From the NCBI GenBank assembly GCA_947365245.1, contig CANAWG010000019.1:1-48819 (forward strand): DNA of 48,819 nucleotides, given 5' to 3'. This document shows, in pieces, positions 7,991-15,968 of the stretch. The first letter of the stretch is position 1; each line of letters begins with the position of its first letter. A program made the translations under genes and the position numbers. The notes below the pieces were generated by a model that worked only from the letters and a program-made list of their open reading frames with translations, was not told the DNA's origin and made no database searches. Source of the stretch: an uncultured Oscillibacter sp. GTDB lineage: Bacteria > Bacillota > Clostridia > Oscillospirales > Oscillospiraceae.

Positions 7991-8019
7991 TTGACAAGTA
8001 GATTCTATTCGAGTAGAAT
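7991..8019 (+). promoter_or_regulatory. Promoter of the blaI/blaR1-like operon
   Basis: TTGACA at 7991-7996, a 17-base spacer and TAGAAT at 8014-8019 give a near-consensus SigA promoter about 50 bases before the repressor gene. Confidence 0.88.
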
Positions 8020-8043
8020 ATAGACATTCTATTGCAATAGAAT
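8002..8043. promoter_or_regulatory. Tandem palindromic operators for the BlaI-like repressor
   Basis: Two 18-bp dyads share the half-site ATTCTAyTy. The first (8002-8019) is imperfect (8 of 9 pairs) and covers the spacer and -10 box. The second (8026-8043), ATTCTATTGCAATAGAAT, is a perfect palindrome over the start site. Their centres are 24 bases apart, so dimers would sit on about the same helix face. This fits autorepression by the adjacent winged-helix repressor. Confidence 0.78.
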
Positions 8044-8066
8044 CCAATGAGCCGGAGGGACACGCC

Positions 8067-8426
8067 ATGGAGTACAGGATTTACGACAGTGAGCTGAGAG
8101 TGCTGGAGCTGCTCTGGAGCCAGGGGGAATTGACCGCCAGGGACATTGCCGCTCAGGCGGCGGAGCAGGTGGGCTGGAGCAAGACCACCACCTACACGGT
8201 GCTGAAAAAGTGCGTGGAAAAGGGGCTGGTGGAGCGGACGGAGCCGGGGTTCCACTGCCGGGCCGCCGTGACCCGGCAGGAGGCCCAGCGGCGGGAGACC
8301 CGGGGGCTGATCGACCGGATGTACGGCGGAGCCGCCGACAAGCTGGTGGCCTCCCTGCTGGAGGGACAGGCGCTGTCGGCGGAGGAGATCCACCGCCTGC
8401 GCGATCTGGTGGAGGAGCTGAAATGA
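8067..8426 (+). CDS. BlaI/MecI/CopY-family transcriptional repressor
   Basis: The 119-residue winged-helix protein has an ELRVLELLWSQGELTARDIA helix pair and a recognition segment around GWSKTTTYTVLKKCVEKGLV (residues 35-54), as in BlaI/MecI. A C-terminal dimerisation helix follows (about 75-118). In the family the dimer represses its own operon until a BlaR1-type protease triggers its cleavage. The two palindromes before the gene are the expected targets. An AGCCGGAGGG ribosome site precedes the ATG, and the stop overlaps the start of the M56 sensor gene (ATGA). No beta-lactamase gene is directly attached, so the regulon is unclear, though a penicillin-binding-type serine hydrolase lies about 5.5 kb away at 15969. 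Confidence 0.93.
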   Translation: MEYRIYDSELRVLELLWSQGELTARDIAAQAAEQVGWSKTTTYTVLKKCVEKGLVERTEPGFHCRAAVTRQEAQRRETRGLIDRMYGGAADKLVASLLEGQALSAEEIHRLRDLVEELK

Positions 8427-10480
8427 GCTGGGAGGAGCTGCTGGAGGGGCTGTGGGCGGCGTCGTCCTCCGCCGCCGTTTTGATCTTGACGGCGCTGCTT
8501 TTGCGCCGGCTGTTCCGGGACCGGACGCCCCGGCGGGTCTTCTGCCTGCTGTGGGACGTGTCGCTGGCGCGGCTGCTGATCTGGGGCGCGCTCACGTCGC
8601 CGGTGAGCATCCGGCGGTGGATTCCGCCGCTGTCTCACGGGCAAGCTCCGGCGGGAAGCCCCGGGGCAATGCCCGGGTGGACGGCCCCCGCCGGCGGGAT
8701 GGCGGCCGGCGCCGCCGTTTTGCCGGGGGCCAGGGTCTCCCGCGGGGCCGTGTCCCCGGATGGGAGCGCGGCTTTGGCCGCGGTGTGGCTGACCGCCGCC
8801 CTGGCGCTGGCGGCGTGGTTCCTCTGGAGCCATCTGCGCTTTCGCCGGTTCTGCGCCGACTCCCTGCCCCGCGGGGACGGTTTTTCCCAAAGCTGGCTGG
8901 CGGAGCGGCCCCTGCGCCGCCGGATCCAGATTCGATCCAGCGACCATATCGCCGCGCCGCTGACCTACGGCGTACTGCGCCCCGTCATTCTGCTGCCCGC
9001 CGGGGCGGACTGGACGGACCGGGCGGCCCTCTCCTGCGTTTTGGAGCACGAGTACCAACACATCCGGCGTTTTGACACCCTGCGGAAGGGCCTTCTGGCC
9101 GCCGCGCTGTGCCTGCACTGGTTCAACCCCCTGGTCTGGGCCATGTACGTCCTGTGTAATCGGGACATGGAGCTGGCCTGTGACGAGGCGGTGACCGCCG
9201 GCGGCGCGGACCGGGCGAACTATGCCCGGACGCTTTTGAACCTGGAGGAGCGGCGGGGCCAGCGGGGCCTCTCCGGCAGCCATTTCAGCCAAAACGCCCT
9301 GGAAGAAAGGATTCGATCGATTATGAAACACAAGCGTTTTTCAAGTGCCGCGCTCATCGCGGTTTTAACGGTTATGACCATTGCCGCCACCGTCTTCGCC
9401 TCCGCCGCGCCGGAGGCCGGTTCTGCCCGCGGCCATTTCCAGGCCGTGGAGGGGGACGTGATGATCCTCTCCAAAGGCGGGGAGGAGGGAGAGCGGCAGT
9501 ACTCCGTGGACGGCGGCGAGACCTGGCTCAGCGAGGAGGACTACCACGCCCGGTACGGCGACTGGGGCGACGGCTGGCAGGTGGAGTGGTGGACCGCCCA
9601 GGACTACGCCGCCTGGCTGGAGGAGGAAAAACAGGCGCTGCAAAGCATCATCGGCGAGCGGGGCTACACCAGCACGGACGGCTGGTTCACCTGGGACCAG
9701 AAGAAGGTGGACGAGGCGATCGCGCTCTACGAGGGGATTTTAGAGGACATCAAAAACGGTGCGCTGTACTCCAAGACCATCACGGACAAAAACGGCGATG
9801 AAGTGGAGGATGTGGCCCTGGGCAGCGACGGCCCGCTGAACGCTGCGGTCACCTCCGTCTTTGAAGAGGGCGAGGACGTTCTCGCGGCCCCCTCCGAGAC
9901 CGTGGACGAGGACGCGCTGCTGGAGGAGCTGAGGGCGTTCGGCGTCAGCGGCAGCGTCGGAAACCTGACCTACAAGGGGCGGCCCATCCGCCGCCTGGTG
10001 GACGGAGTGCCGGTGGGGGACGACGGGTATTCCATCCGCTATCTCTACTCCGATCCAGCCGGCGCGGTGGATGTCCATACCCTGCGCTCTGTCATTCACA
10101 ATCCCGACGGCTCCTACGACCCCATGGGGGAATTGACCGGTGTGGCGGCGGAGGGTGAGGCCGGCTTCGACCAGAGGCTGGTGTTTAGCGCCGTACCCTC
10201 CGGCGGCCCGCAGATGACCACGGCGGAGGGGACCGGCGGCACCGGCGGGACCACGTTCGAGGAGATCTTCGCCCAATACGCCCCCTACGGCCTGGTCTAC
10301 TTCCCCAGAGAGAGCGCCATGGGCAGCCTGACCTGGAACGGACAGGCGGTGAAGTCCTTTGCGGATTTGAAGCCGGACGGCGGTGCGTTCAGCTACCAGG
10401 ACCCCTATGTGGAGGGCGGTCTGCGGGTGTACACGGAGTACGGCGCGGACGGGCGCCTGACGGGACTCCGCGGAGAGTGA
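8423..10480 (+). CDS. M56-family BlaR1-like sensor peptidase with novel ectodomain
   Basis: The 685-residue protein starts at 8423, overlapping the repressor stop by four bases. Two N-terminal hydrophobic segments (about 14-30 and 41-58) and another at 115-136 precede the zinc peptidase core: HEYQH at 209-213 and ELACDEA at 250-256. A further membrane segment (about 308-325) then leads to a 360-residue extracellular part. That part is acidic and Trp/Tyr-rich, with a repeated pattern (SVDGGETWLSEEDY, YTSTDGWFTWD), and lacks the SxxK transpeptidase motif of true BlaR1. It is therefore probably a sensor of something other than a covalently bound beta-lactam. Activation is expected to lead to cleavage of the BlaI-like partner. 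Confidence 0.88.
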   Translation: MSWEELLEGLWAASSSAAVLILTALLLRRLFRDRTPRRVFCLLWDVSLARLLIWGALTSPVSIRRWIPPLSHGQAPAGSPGAMPGWTAPAGGMAAGAAVLPGARVSRGAVSPDGSAALAAVWLTAALALAAWFLWSHLRFRRFCADSLPRGDGFSQSWLAERPLRRRIQIRSSDHIAAPLTYGVLRPVILLPAGADWTDRAALSCVLEHEYQHIRRFDTLRKGLLAAALCLHWFNPLVWAMYVLCNRDMELACDEAVTAGGADRANYARTLLNLEERRGQRGLSGSHFSQNALEERIRSIMKHKRFSSAALIAVLTVMTIAATVFASAAPEAGSARGHFQAVEGDVMILSKGGEEGERQYSVDGGETWLSEEDYHARYGDWGDGWQVEWWTAQDYAAWLEEEKQALQSIIGERGYTSTDGWFTWDQKKVDEAIALYEGILEDIKNGALYSKTITDKNGDEVEDVALGSDGPLNAAVTSVFEEGEDVLAAPSETVDEDALLEELRAFGVSGSVGNLTYKGRPIRRLVDGVPVGDDGYSIRYLYSDPAGAVDVHTLRSVIHNPDGSYDPMGELTGVAAEGEAGFDQRLVFSAVPSGGPQMTTAEGTGGTGGTTFEEIFAQYAPYGLVYFPRESAMGSLTWNGQAVKSFADLKPDGGAFSYQDPYVEGGLRVYTEYGADGRLTGLRGE

Positions 10481-10527
10481 GCGCCTGGAAAACCGCTGAT
10501 TTTCCTCTCCCCATAGACGCTGAAGTA

Positions 10528-10536
10528 TGGTATACT
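10528..10536 (+). promoter_or_regulatory. Extended -10 promoter of the nucleotide-sugar operon
   Basis: TGG directly followed by TATACT (10531-10536) is an extended -10 element about 70 bases before the SDR gene. No good -35 is present at 16-18 bases upstream. No clear terminator was found after the blaR1 gene. Confidence 0.5.
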
Positions 10537-10607
10537 GGCAGAACAGGGCGGCGCGCCGGGGGGAGAGCCCCCGGCGGCGGCGGACAAAAGACGCGGAGGA
10601 AGCAGAT

Positions 10608-11705
10608 ATGAACAGCATCGTACAGCGGGATCTGGAGCGCATCTACAACGGCCTGACGGCGGAGGAGCGCGCCAGGTTTGCCGGCAGCACCCTTCTCTTC
10701 ACCGGCGGGGCGGGCTTCCTGGGGTTCTACTTCATGGAATTTTTCAGCCGCTTCCGGCAGGAGCTGGGGGTGAGGAAGGTCATCTGCCTGGACAATTTTC
10801 AGGGGGGATATCCGGCGTGGCTCAGGGCCCTGGGCGACCGGGGGGACGTGGAGCTGCACAGGTTCAACGTCATCACCGACGACGTCTCCGCCGTCCCCGG
10901 GGCGGAGGAGGCGGACTATATCTGCCACATGGCCTCCATCGCCTCGCCGAGCTTCTACCGGAAGTACCCCATTGAGACCCTGGACGCCAACGTCTGGGGC
11001 CTGCGGCGCCTGCTGGATTTCTACTGTGAGCGGCCCATCCGGGGGCTGGCGTTCTACTCCTCCAGTGAAGCTTACGGCGACCCCGCCCCGGAGAACATCC
11101 CCACCCCGGAGACCTACCGGGGGAACGTGGACTGCCAGGGGCCCCGGGCCTGCTACGACGAGGCGAAGCGGTTTGGGGAGACCATGTGCTACCTGTTCCG
11201 CCAGAGATACCAGATGCCCATCACCGTCATCCGGCCCTTTAACAACTACGGGCCGGGGATGCGCCTGAACGACGCCCGGGTGCCGGCGGATTTCGCCAAC
11301 GCGGTGCGGCAGAACCGGGATATCGTCATGTACTCCGACGGGAGCCCCACCCGCACTTTCTGCTACGTCAGCGACGCCGTCACGGGCTACCTGAAAGCGC
11401 TGCTGTACGCACAGCGCGGCTTTGAGACGTTCAACATCGGAATGGACAGGCCCGAGATCTCCATCCGCCGTCTGGCGGAGATTTACACGGAGGCCGGGCG
11501 GGAGATCCTCGGCTACACCGGGACGGTGAAATTCGGCGTCTCGGAGGACCGGGAGTATCTGCAGAACAACCCCAGCCGCCGCTGCCCGGTGATCGACAAG
11601 GCCCGCAGACTGCTGGGCTATGCGCCGGAGGTGGACGTGGAGCAGGGCGTGCGGTATTTTCTGGAGTACATCAAGGAGAGCCGGGAGGAGGAGCTGATAT
11701 GGTGA
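10608..11705 (+). CDS. NAD-dependent SDR, UDP-glucuronate decarboxylase-like
   Basis: The 365-residue extended short-chain dehydrogenase has TGGAGFLG at 32-39 for NAD, SSSEAYG around 151-157 and the catalytic pair Y183/K187 in GPRACYDEAKR. The GPRACYDEAKR and FNNYGPGMRLND stretches resemble UDP-glucuronate decarboxylase (UXS), which makes UDP-xylose through a 4-keto intermediate. An N-terminal extension of about 28 residues before the Rossmann start is unusual. The start at 10608 is set by GGAGGAAGCAGAT before the ATG. The next gene, overlapping by 7 bases, encodes UDP-glucose dehydrogenase, which would supply UDP-glucuronate. An epimerase or 4,6-dehydratase activity cannot be excluded from sequence alone. 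Confidence 0.82.
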   Translation: MNSIVQRDLERIYNGLTAEERARFAGSTLLFTGGAGFLGFYFMEFFSRFRQELGVRKVICLDNFQGGYPAWLRALGDRGDVELHRFNVITDDVSAVPGAEEADYICHMASIASPSFYRKYPIETLDANVWGLRRLLDFYCERPIRGLAFYSSSEAYGDPAPENIPTPETYRGNVDCQGPRACYDEAKRFGETMCYLFRQRYQMPITVIRPFNNYGPGMRLNDARVPADFANAVRQNRDIVMYSDGSPTRTFCYVSDAVTGYLKALLYAQRGFETFNIGMDRPEISIRRLAEIYTEAGREILGYTGTVKFGVSEDREYLQNNPSRRCPVIDKARRLLGYAPEVDVEQGVRYFLEYIKESREEELIW

Positions 11706-12976
11706 CAGTGGTGGGGCTGGGCTTTGTGGGCCTGACCACGGCGCTGGGATTCGCGGAGTATGGACACAGGGTGTACGGGCTCGAGGCCGACGAGTCCCGG
11801 ATGGCGGTCATTCAGTCCGGCAGGCTCCCCTTTCTGGAGCCGGGGCTGGACGAGGCGCTGACGCGGCACCTGGGCGGGAATTTCCTTCCCACCGCGGACT
11901 GGGAGCGGGCTGTGGCGGACAGCGAGTATGTGTACTACTGCGTGGGCACGCCCTACGGGGAGGACGGCGAGGCGGACCTCACCTATCTGTACGGCGCGCT
12001 GGAGCAGACGCTGGGGGCGATCCACGACGGAAAATTCCGGGTGCTGGTGACAAAATCCACCATCCCGCCCTCCACCACCGAGGGGCGGATCATCCCCTTT
12101 CTGGAGGCGCACGGCGTCCGGGTGCCGGAGCAGCTGGGCGTGGCCAACAACCCGGAGTTTCTGCGGGAGGGCCACTGCTGGGAGGACTTCACCCGCGCCG
12201 ACCGCATTGTGCTGGGCGTGAGCGACGCCCGCTCGGAGGCGGCGCTGCGGCGGCTGTACGCCAGGGAGCGGGCGCCGGTTTGCTGCGTGTCCCTGAACAC
12301 GGGGGAGTTTATCAAGTACCTGTCCAACACCAGCCTGGCCTGCCTGATCAGCTACGCCAATGAGATGAGTATGGCGGCGGACGCCATCGGCGGGATTGAC
12401 ACGGCGGCGGCGTTCCGTATCCTGCACATGGACAAGCGGTGGCAGACGGGGACCATCCGGACCTATTTCTACCCCGGCTGCGGCTACGGCGGCTACTGCC
12501 TGCCCAAGGACACCAGCGCGTTCTACGCCAGAACGAAAGACTGCGGCTTTGACGGCCAGATTCTGCGGCACACCATTGCGGTCAACGACCGGATGCCGGC
12601 GGTGACGGCGGAGCGGATCATCCGGGCCGCCGGGGAGGACCGGGAGCGCTGCATCGGGATTTTGGGCCTCTCCTTCAACCCCGGGAGCGACGACGTGCGG
12701 GACACCCCCAGCGCGAAGATCATCCGGGCGCTGAACGAGGCGGGATACCGGAACGTCATCGCCTACGACCCGGCGGCCATGGAGCCGTTTGCGCGGAGCT
12801 ACCGGCTGGACTGCCGCTGTGTGGGGACCTACGAGGCGCTGCTGGAGCAGGCGGACACGGTGGCCATCACCACCGCCTGGCCCATGTTCGCCGACGTGCT
12901 GGAGCGGACTGATAAGCCGGTGGTGGACTGCCGCTATATGCTGGAGAGGAGTGCTGGATATGCGGACGACCGATGA
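11699..12976 (+). CDS. ugd: UDP-glucose/nucleotide-sugar 6-dehydrogenase
   Basis: The 425-residue enzyme shows all three UDP-sugar dehydrogenase domains. The NAD fold opens with VVGLGFVGL (4-12), the middle domain has NNPEFLREG (150-158) and K206 in EFIKYLSN, and the catalytic cysteine is C267 in GCGYGGYCLPKD. The C-terminal domain contains GLSFNPGSDDVRDTPS. It oxidises the C6 hydroxyl of UDP-glucose to UDP-glucuronate with two NAD+. The start overlaps the preceding SDR gene, with GGAGGAGGAG as ribosome site, and the end overlaps the RfbH-type gene by 17 bases. All three are translated as one unit. Substrate identity is inferred from family and from the UXS-like partner. Confidence 0.92.
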   Translation: MVTVVGLGFVGLTTALGFAEYGHRVYGLEADESRMAVIQSGRLPFLEPGLDEALTRHLGGNFLPTADWERAVADSEYVYYCVGTPYGEDGEADLTYLYGALEQTLGAIHDGKFRVLVTKSTIPPSTTEGRIIPFLEAHGVRVPEQLGVANNPEFLREGHCWEDFTRADRIVLGVSDARSEAALRRLYARERAPVCCVSLNTGEFIKYLSNTSLACLISYANEMSMAADAIGGIDTAAAFRILHMDKRWQTGTIRTYFYPGCGYGGYCLPKDTSAFYARTKDCGFDGQILRHTIAVNDRMPAVTAERIIRAAGEDRERCIGILGLSFNPGSDDVRDTPSAKIIRALNEAGYRNVIAYDPAAMEPFARSYRLDCRCVGTYEALLEQADTVAITTAWPMFADVLERTDKPVVDCRYMLERSAGYADDR

Positions 12977-14312
12977 GATCAGACAGGAGATTTTCACGCT
13001 GGTCAGGGAGTACAGCGAGCGCGAGCAGGCGGAAAAGCAGCCGTTTTGCCCGGGGCAGAGGATCCCCTATTGCTCCCGGGTGTACGACGCGGAGGAGCGG
13101 ATCAACCTGGTGGACGCCGCGCTGGAGTTTTGGCTGACGGCGGGGCGGTTCTCCGGCGAATTTGAAAGAGAGCTTGCCCGCTTCCTGGGGGTGAAGCACG
13201 CGGCGCTGGTGAACTCCGGCTCCTCCGCGAACCTGCTGGCCTTTATGGCCCTCACGTCGCCGCTGCTGAAAGAGCGGGCGATCCAGCGGGGGGACGAGGT
13301 GATCTGCGTGGCCGCGGCGTTCCCCACCAGCGTCGCGCCCATTGTGCAGTTCGGAGCCGTGCCCGTCTTTGTGGACGTGCGGCTGGGGACGTATAACGTG
13401 GACGTGTCCAGGCTGGAGGCGGCGCGGTCCGGGAAGACCAAGTGCGTGTTTTTGGCCCACAGCCTGGGGAACCCTTTCGATCTCAAGGCGGTGAGGGCCT
13501 TTTGCGACCGGTACGGCCTGTGGCTGATCGAGGACAACTGCGACGCGCTGGGCGCGGAGTATGACATGGGCGGCGGCTTCCAAAAGACCGGGACCATCGG
13601 CGATCTGGGCACCTCCAGCTTCTACCCCGCCCACCATCTGACCATGGGCGAGGGCGGCGCGGTCTACACCAACGACGACCTGCTGGGGCGGATCGTGCTG
13701 TCCATGCGGGACTGGGGCCGGGACTGTGTGTGCCCGCCCGGAAAGGACGACACCTGCGGCCGCCGTTTCGACGGACAGTATGGAACGCTGCCCAGGGGGT
13801 ACGACCACAAGTATGTATACTCCCACTTCGGATACAATCTGAAAGTGACGGACATGCAGGCCGCCGTGGGCTGCGCGCAGCTGAAAAAGCTGGGCGGATT
13901 TGTGGAGCGGCGGCGGGAGAACTGGCAGGCGCTGCGGGATGCTCTGGCGGGGCTGGAGGACCGGCTGATCCTGCCCGTCTATGAGAAAAACGCCCGGCCC
14001 AGCTGGTTCGGCTTCCCGCTGACCTGCCGGCCCGGTGTGGACCGGGAGCGGGTGGTCCGGTATGTGGAGGACAAGGGGGTGCAGACCCGAATGCTCTTCG
14101 CCGGGAATCTGATCCGGCACCCCTGCTTCGACGCGCTGCGAGAGAGCGGGTGCGGCTACCGCGTGGCGGGTACTCTGGAGAACACGGACCGGATTGTGGA
14201 GGACACTTTCTGGGTCGGGGTGTACCCGGGGATGACGGAGGAGATGATCGACTACATGGCCGAGACGATCCGGGAGGCGGTGCGGCAGGCCGCCGGAGGT
14301 TCCTCATTTTAG
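12960..14312 (+). CDS. rfbH: RfbH-type PLP and Fe-S 3-dehydrase (DegT/DnrJ/EryC1 fold)
   Basis: The 450-residue protein has the DegT aminotransferase fold, but the PLP-binding lysine is replaced by histidine: SFYPAHHLTMGEGG with H225 where aminotransferases have Lys. This is the hallmark of CDP-4-keto-6-deoxyglucose 3-dehydrase (E1; RfbH, AscC, DdhC), which removes the C3 hydroxyl. The iron-sulfur ligands are also present as C194, C256, C258 and C266, giving a CX61CX1CX7C pattern close to the CX57CX1CX7C I recall for E1. E1 needs a flavin/2Fe-2S reductase (E3) to finish the reaction, and none is in the window. The start at 12960 lies 17 bases inside the dehydrogenase gene. The end product is probably a 3-deoxy sugar. 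Confidence 0.9.
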   Translation: MRTTDEIRQEIFTLVREYSEREQAEKQPFCPGQRIPYCSRVYDAEERINLVDAALEFWLTAGRFSGEFERELARFLGVKHAALVNSGSSANLLAFMALTSPLLKERAIQRGDEVICVAAAFPTSVAPIVQFGAVPVFVDVRLGTYNVDVSRLEAARSGKTKCVFLAHSLGNPFDLKAVRAFCDRYGLWLIEDNCDALGAEYDMGGGFQKTGTIGDLGTSSFYPAHHLTMGEGGAVYTNDDLLGRIVLSMRDWGRDCVCPPGKDDTCGRRFDGQYGTLPRGYDHKYVYSHFGYNLKVTDMQAAVGCAQLKKLGGFVERRRENWQALRDALAGLEDRLILPVYEKNARPSWFGFPLTCRPGVDRERVVRYVEDKGVQTRMLFAGNLIRHPCFDALRESGCGYRVAGTLENTDRIVEDTFWVGVYPGMTEEMIDYMAETIREAVRQAAGGSSF

Positions 14313-14342
14313 AAAACCGGCTGGACGGACCGGGAGATCTGT

Positions 14343-14350
14343 GCTATACT
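14343..14350 (+). promoter_or_regulatory. Extended -10 promoter upstream of the NSS transporter
   Basis: TATACT at 14345-14350 is preceded by TGC at 14342-14344. Transcription would start near 14357, at the left arm of the hairpin listed next. The -35 region is weak. Confidence 0.4.
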
Positions 14351-14355
14351 GATTT

Positions 14356-14417
14356 AAAGCGGCGGTAGAAGACCTGAGCGACCCTTTTTGGCGCGCCCGG
14401 CCTCCCGCCGCTTTTTT
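14356..14417 (+). terminator. Terminator of the sugar operon, or leader attenuator of the transporter
   Basis: AAAGCGGCGG (14356-14365) pairs perfectly with CCGCCGCTTT (14405-14414) across a 39-base loop, and the T-run ends at 14417. It may simply end the rfbH transcript. Because a -10 box lies 6 bases before its left arm, it could also act as an attenuator for the transporter that begins at 14469. Confidence 0.65.
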
Positions 14418-14468
14418 CGCAGAGTGCAAAAAAACACCGCGCCGCGGGGGAAGACGAGGAAATGATTC

Positions 14469-15803
14469 ATGAGTACGGAACGAAAGAAGCACGGGCAGTT
14501 TACCAGCAGCTGGGGGTTTGTGCTCTCGGCCGTGGGCTCCGCCGTGGGGATGGCCAACGTGTGGGGCTTTCCCGCCAAGATGGGCAGCAACGGCGGCGGC
14601 GCGTTTTTGATCGCCTATCTGGCGTTCATCCTGCTCTTTGGCACCGTGGGCCTCTCCGCGGAGTACGCCGTGGGCCGCCGGGCCCGCACCGGCACCCTGG
14701 GGTCCTACCGCATGGCCTGGGCCAGCCGGAAAGAGACGCTGGGCAGGGCCGGCGGCGTCCTGGGCTGGCTGCCCCTGGCGGGGTCCATGTGCATCGCCAT
14801 CGGCTACGCCGTCATCATCGCCTATGTGCTCAAGGCCTTTTACGCCTCCGTCACCGGCTACCTCATGACGGCGGACACCGGCGTGTGGTTTGAGGGCTTT
14901 TCCCTCTCGGACTACTCCGTGGTCCCCTTTCACGTCATCGTGGTGGTGGGCACGCTGCTGACGCTGCTGCTGGGGGCCAGGAGCATCGAAAAGAGCAACA
15001 AGGTGATGATGCCGGTGTTCTTCATCATCTTCCTGGTGCTGGCGGTGCGGGTGGCGTTCCTCCCCGGCGCCGCCGAGGGCTACCGGTATATGTTCTCCTG
15101 CCGCTGGGAGGAGCTGCTGAACCCCATGGTGTGGATCTGGGCCATGGGACAGGCTTTCTTCTCCCTGTCCATCACCGGCAGCGGCATGATCGTCTACGGC
15201 GCGTACCTCCACCCGGAGGAGGACGTGGTGTCCCTGGCCAAGCAGACGGCCCTCTTTGACACCATCGCCGCCCTGGTGGCCGCCCTGGTCATCATCCCCG
15301 CCTGCTTTGCCTACGGGCTGGACGTGGGGGCGGGGCCCGCGCTGCTGTTCGTCACCCTGCCCCGGATTCTGCAGGACATCCCTCTGGGGCGGCTCTTTGC
15401 CGTGATCCTCTACACCGCCATGGTGTTCGCCGGGGTCAGCTCCCTCCAGAACATGTTCGAGGCGGTGGGCGAGTCGCTGCTGCATAAGTTCCCCAGGCTG
15501 AACCGCCGCTGGGTGCTGGTGATTTTGTGCGTCGTCTGCCTGGGAATCGGAGTGAACATGGAGCCCATCTTCAAGTGGGGGCCCTGGATGGACATCGTAT
15601 CCATCTATATCATCCCCATCGGCGCCAGCCTGGGCGCGGTCTCCTGGTTCTGGATCATGCGGCGTCAGGAGCTGCTGGAGGAGATCAACCGCGGCGCGAA
15701 GCGCCCCTCCGGCGGCGTGTGGTACGGCGTGGGGCGGTATGTCTACGTCCCCTGCGCCATCATTCTGTGCTGCGTGGCGCTGTTTTTGAAAGTGGCTTTC
15801 TGA
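14469..15803 (+). CDS. Sodium-dependent transporter, NSS/SNF family
   Basis: The 444-residue membrane protein has about 11 hydrophobic segments and the LeuT-type first helix GSAVGMANVWGFPAKMGSNGGGAF (split here into GSAVGMANVWGF and PAKMGSNGGGAF), which lines the substrate and sodium sites. NSS proteins import amino acids or related amines with Na+. The specific substrate cannot be read from sequence. GAGGA sits 9 bases before the ATG. The gene stands alone between the sugar operon and the secreted hydrolase, with its own possible promoter and leader hairpin. The length of 444 residues is normal for short bacterial NSS members with 11 rather than 12 helices. Confidence 0.92.
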   Translation: MSTERKKHGQFTSSWGFVLSAVGSAVGMANVWGFPAKMGSNGGGAFLIAYLAFILLFGTVGLSAEYAVGRRARTGTLGSYRMAWASRKETLGRAGGVLGWLPLAGSMCIAIGYAVIIAYVLKAFYASVTGYLMTADTGVWFEGFSLSDYSVVPFHVIVVVGTLLTLLLGARSIEKSNKVMMPVFFIIFLVLAVRVAFLPGAAEGYRYMFSCRWEELLNPMVWIWAMGQAFFSLSITGSGMIVYGAYLHPEEDVVSLAKQTALFDTIAALVAALVIIPACFAYGLDVGAGPALLFVTLPRILQDIPLGRLFAVILYTAMVFAGVSSLQNMFEAVGESLLHKFPRLNRRWVLVILCVVCLGIGVNMEPIFKWGPWMDIVSIYIIPIGASLGAVSWFWIMRRQELLEEINRGAKRPSGGVWYGVGRYVYVPCAIILCCVALFLKVAF

Positions 15804-15877
15804 TTGATCCGGGGAGGGCGGCGCCGGCATGGCGCCGTCCACTCATGTCCGTCAAAGGAAATTTTACGAAAATCCCC

Positions 15878-15908
15878 TTGACATTCCCCCTGGTGGAGGG
15901 TGTATCCT
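15878..15908 (+). promoter_or_regulatory. MerR-type promoter (19-bp spacer with dyad)
   Basis: TTGACA (15878-15883) and TATCCT (15903-15908) are separated by 19 bases instead of 17, and the spacer holds an imperfect dyad (TTCCCCC...GGAGGG, flanked by ACA and TGT). This architecture is characteristic of promoters twisted into activity by MerR-family regulators such as BmrR. No MerR-family gene is in the window. Confidence 0.7.
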
Positions 15909-15927
15909 GACCTTACAAAATTCAAGA

Positions 15928-15954
15928 CGCCCCGGGCTCTCACACCCCGGGGCG
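15928..15954 (+). promoter_or_regulatory. Stem-loop in the 5' leader of the serine hydrolase
   Basis: CGCCCCGGG and CCCGGGGCG form a perfect 9-bp stem with a 9-base loop, ending just before the GAAAGGAACG ribosome site. It lacks a T-run, so it is more likely a stabiliser or translation element than a terminator. Confidence 0.5.
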
Positions 15955-15968
15955 GGAAAGGAACGAAC

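Noticed and set aside
14304-15842. A 512-codon open frame opposite the NSS transporter
   Set aside because: His/Gln/Asp-rich composition typical of the reverse strand of a membrane protein gene; the NSS gene is well supported.
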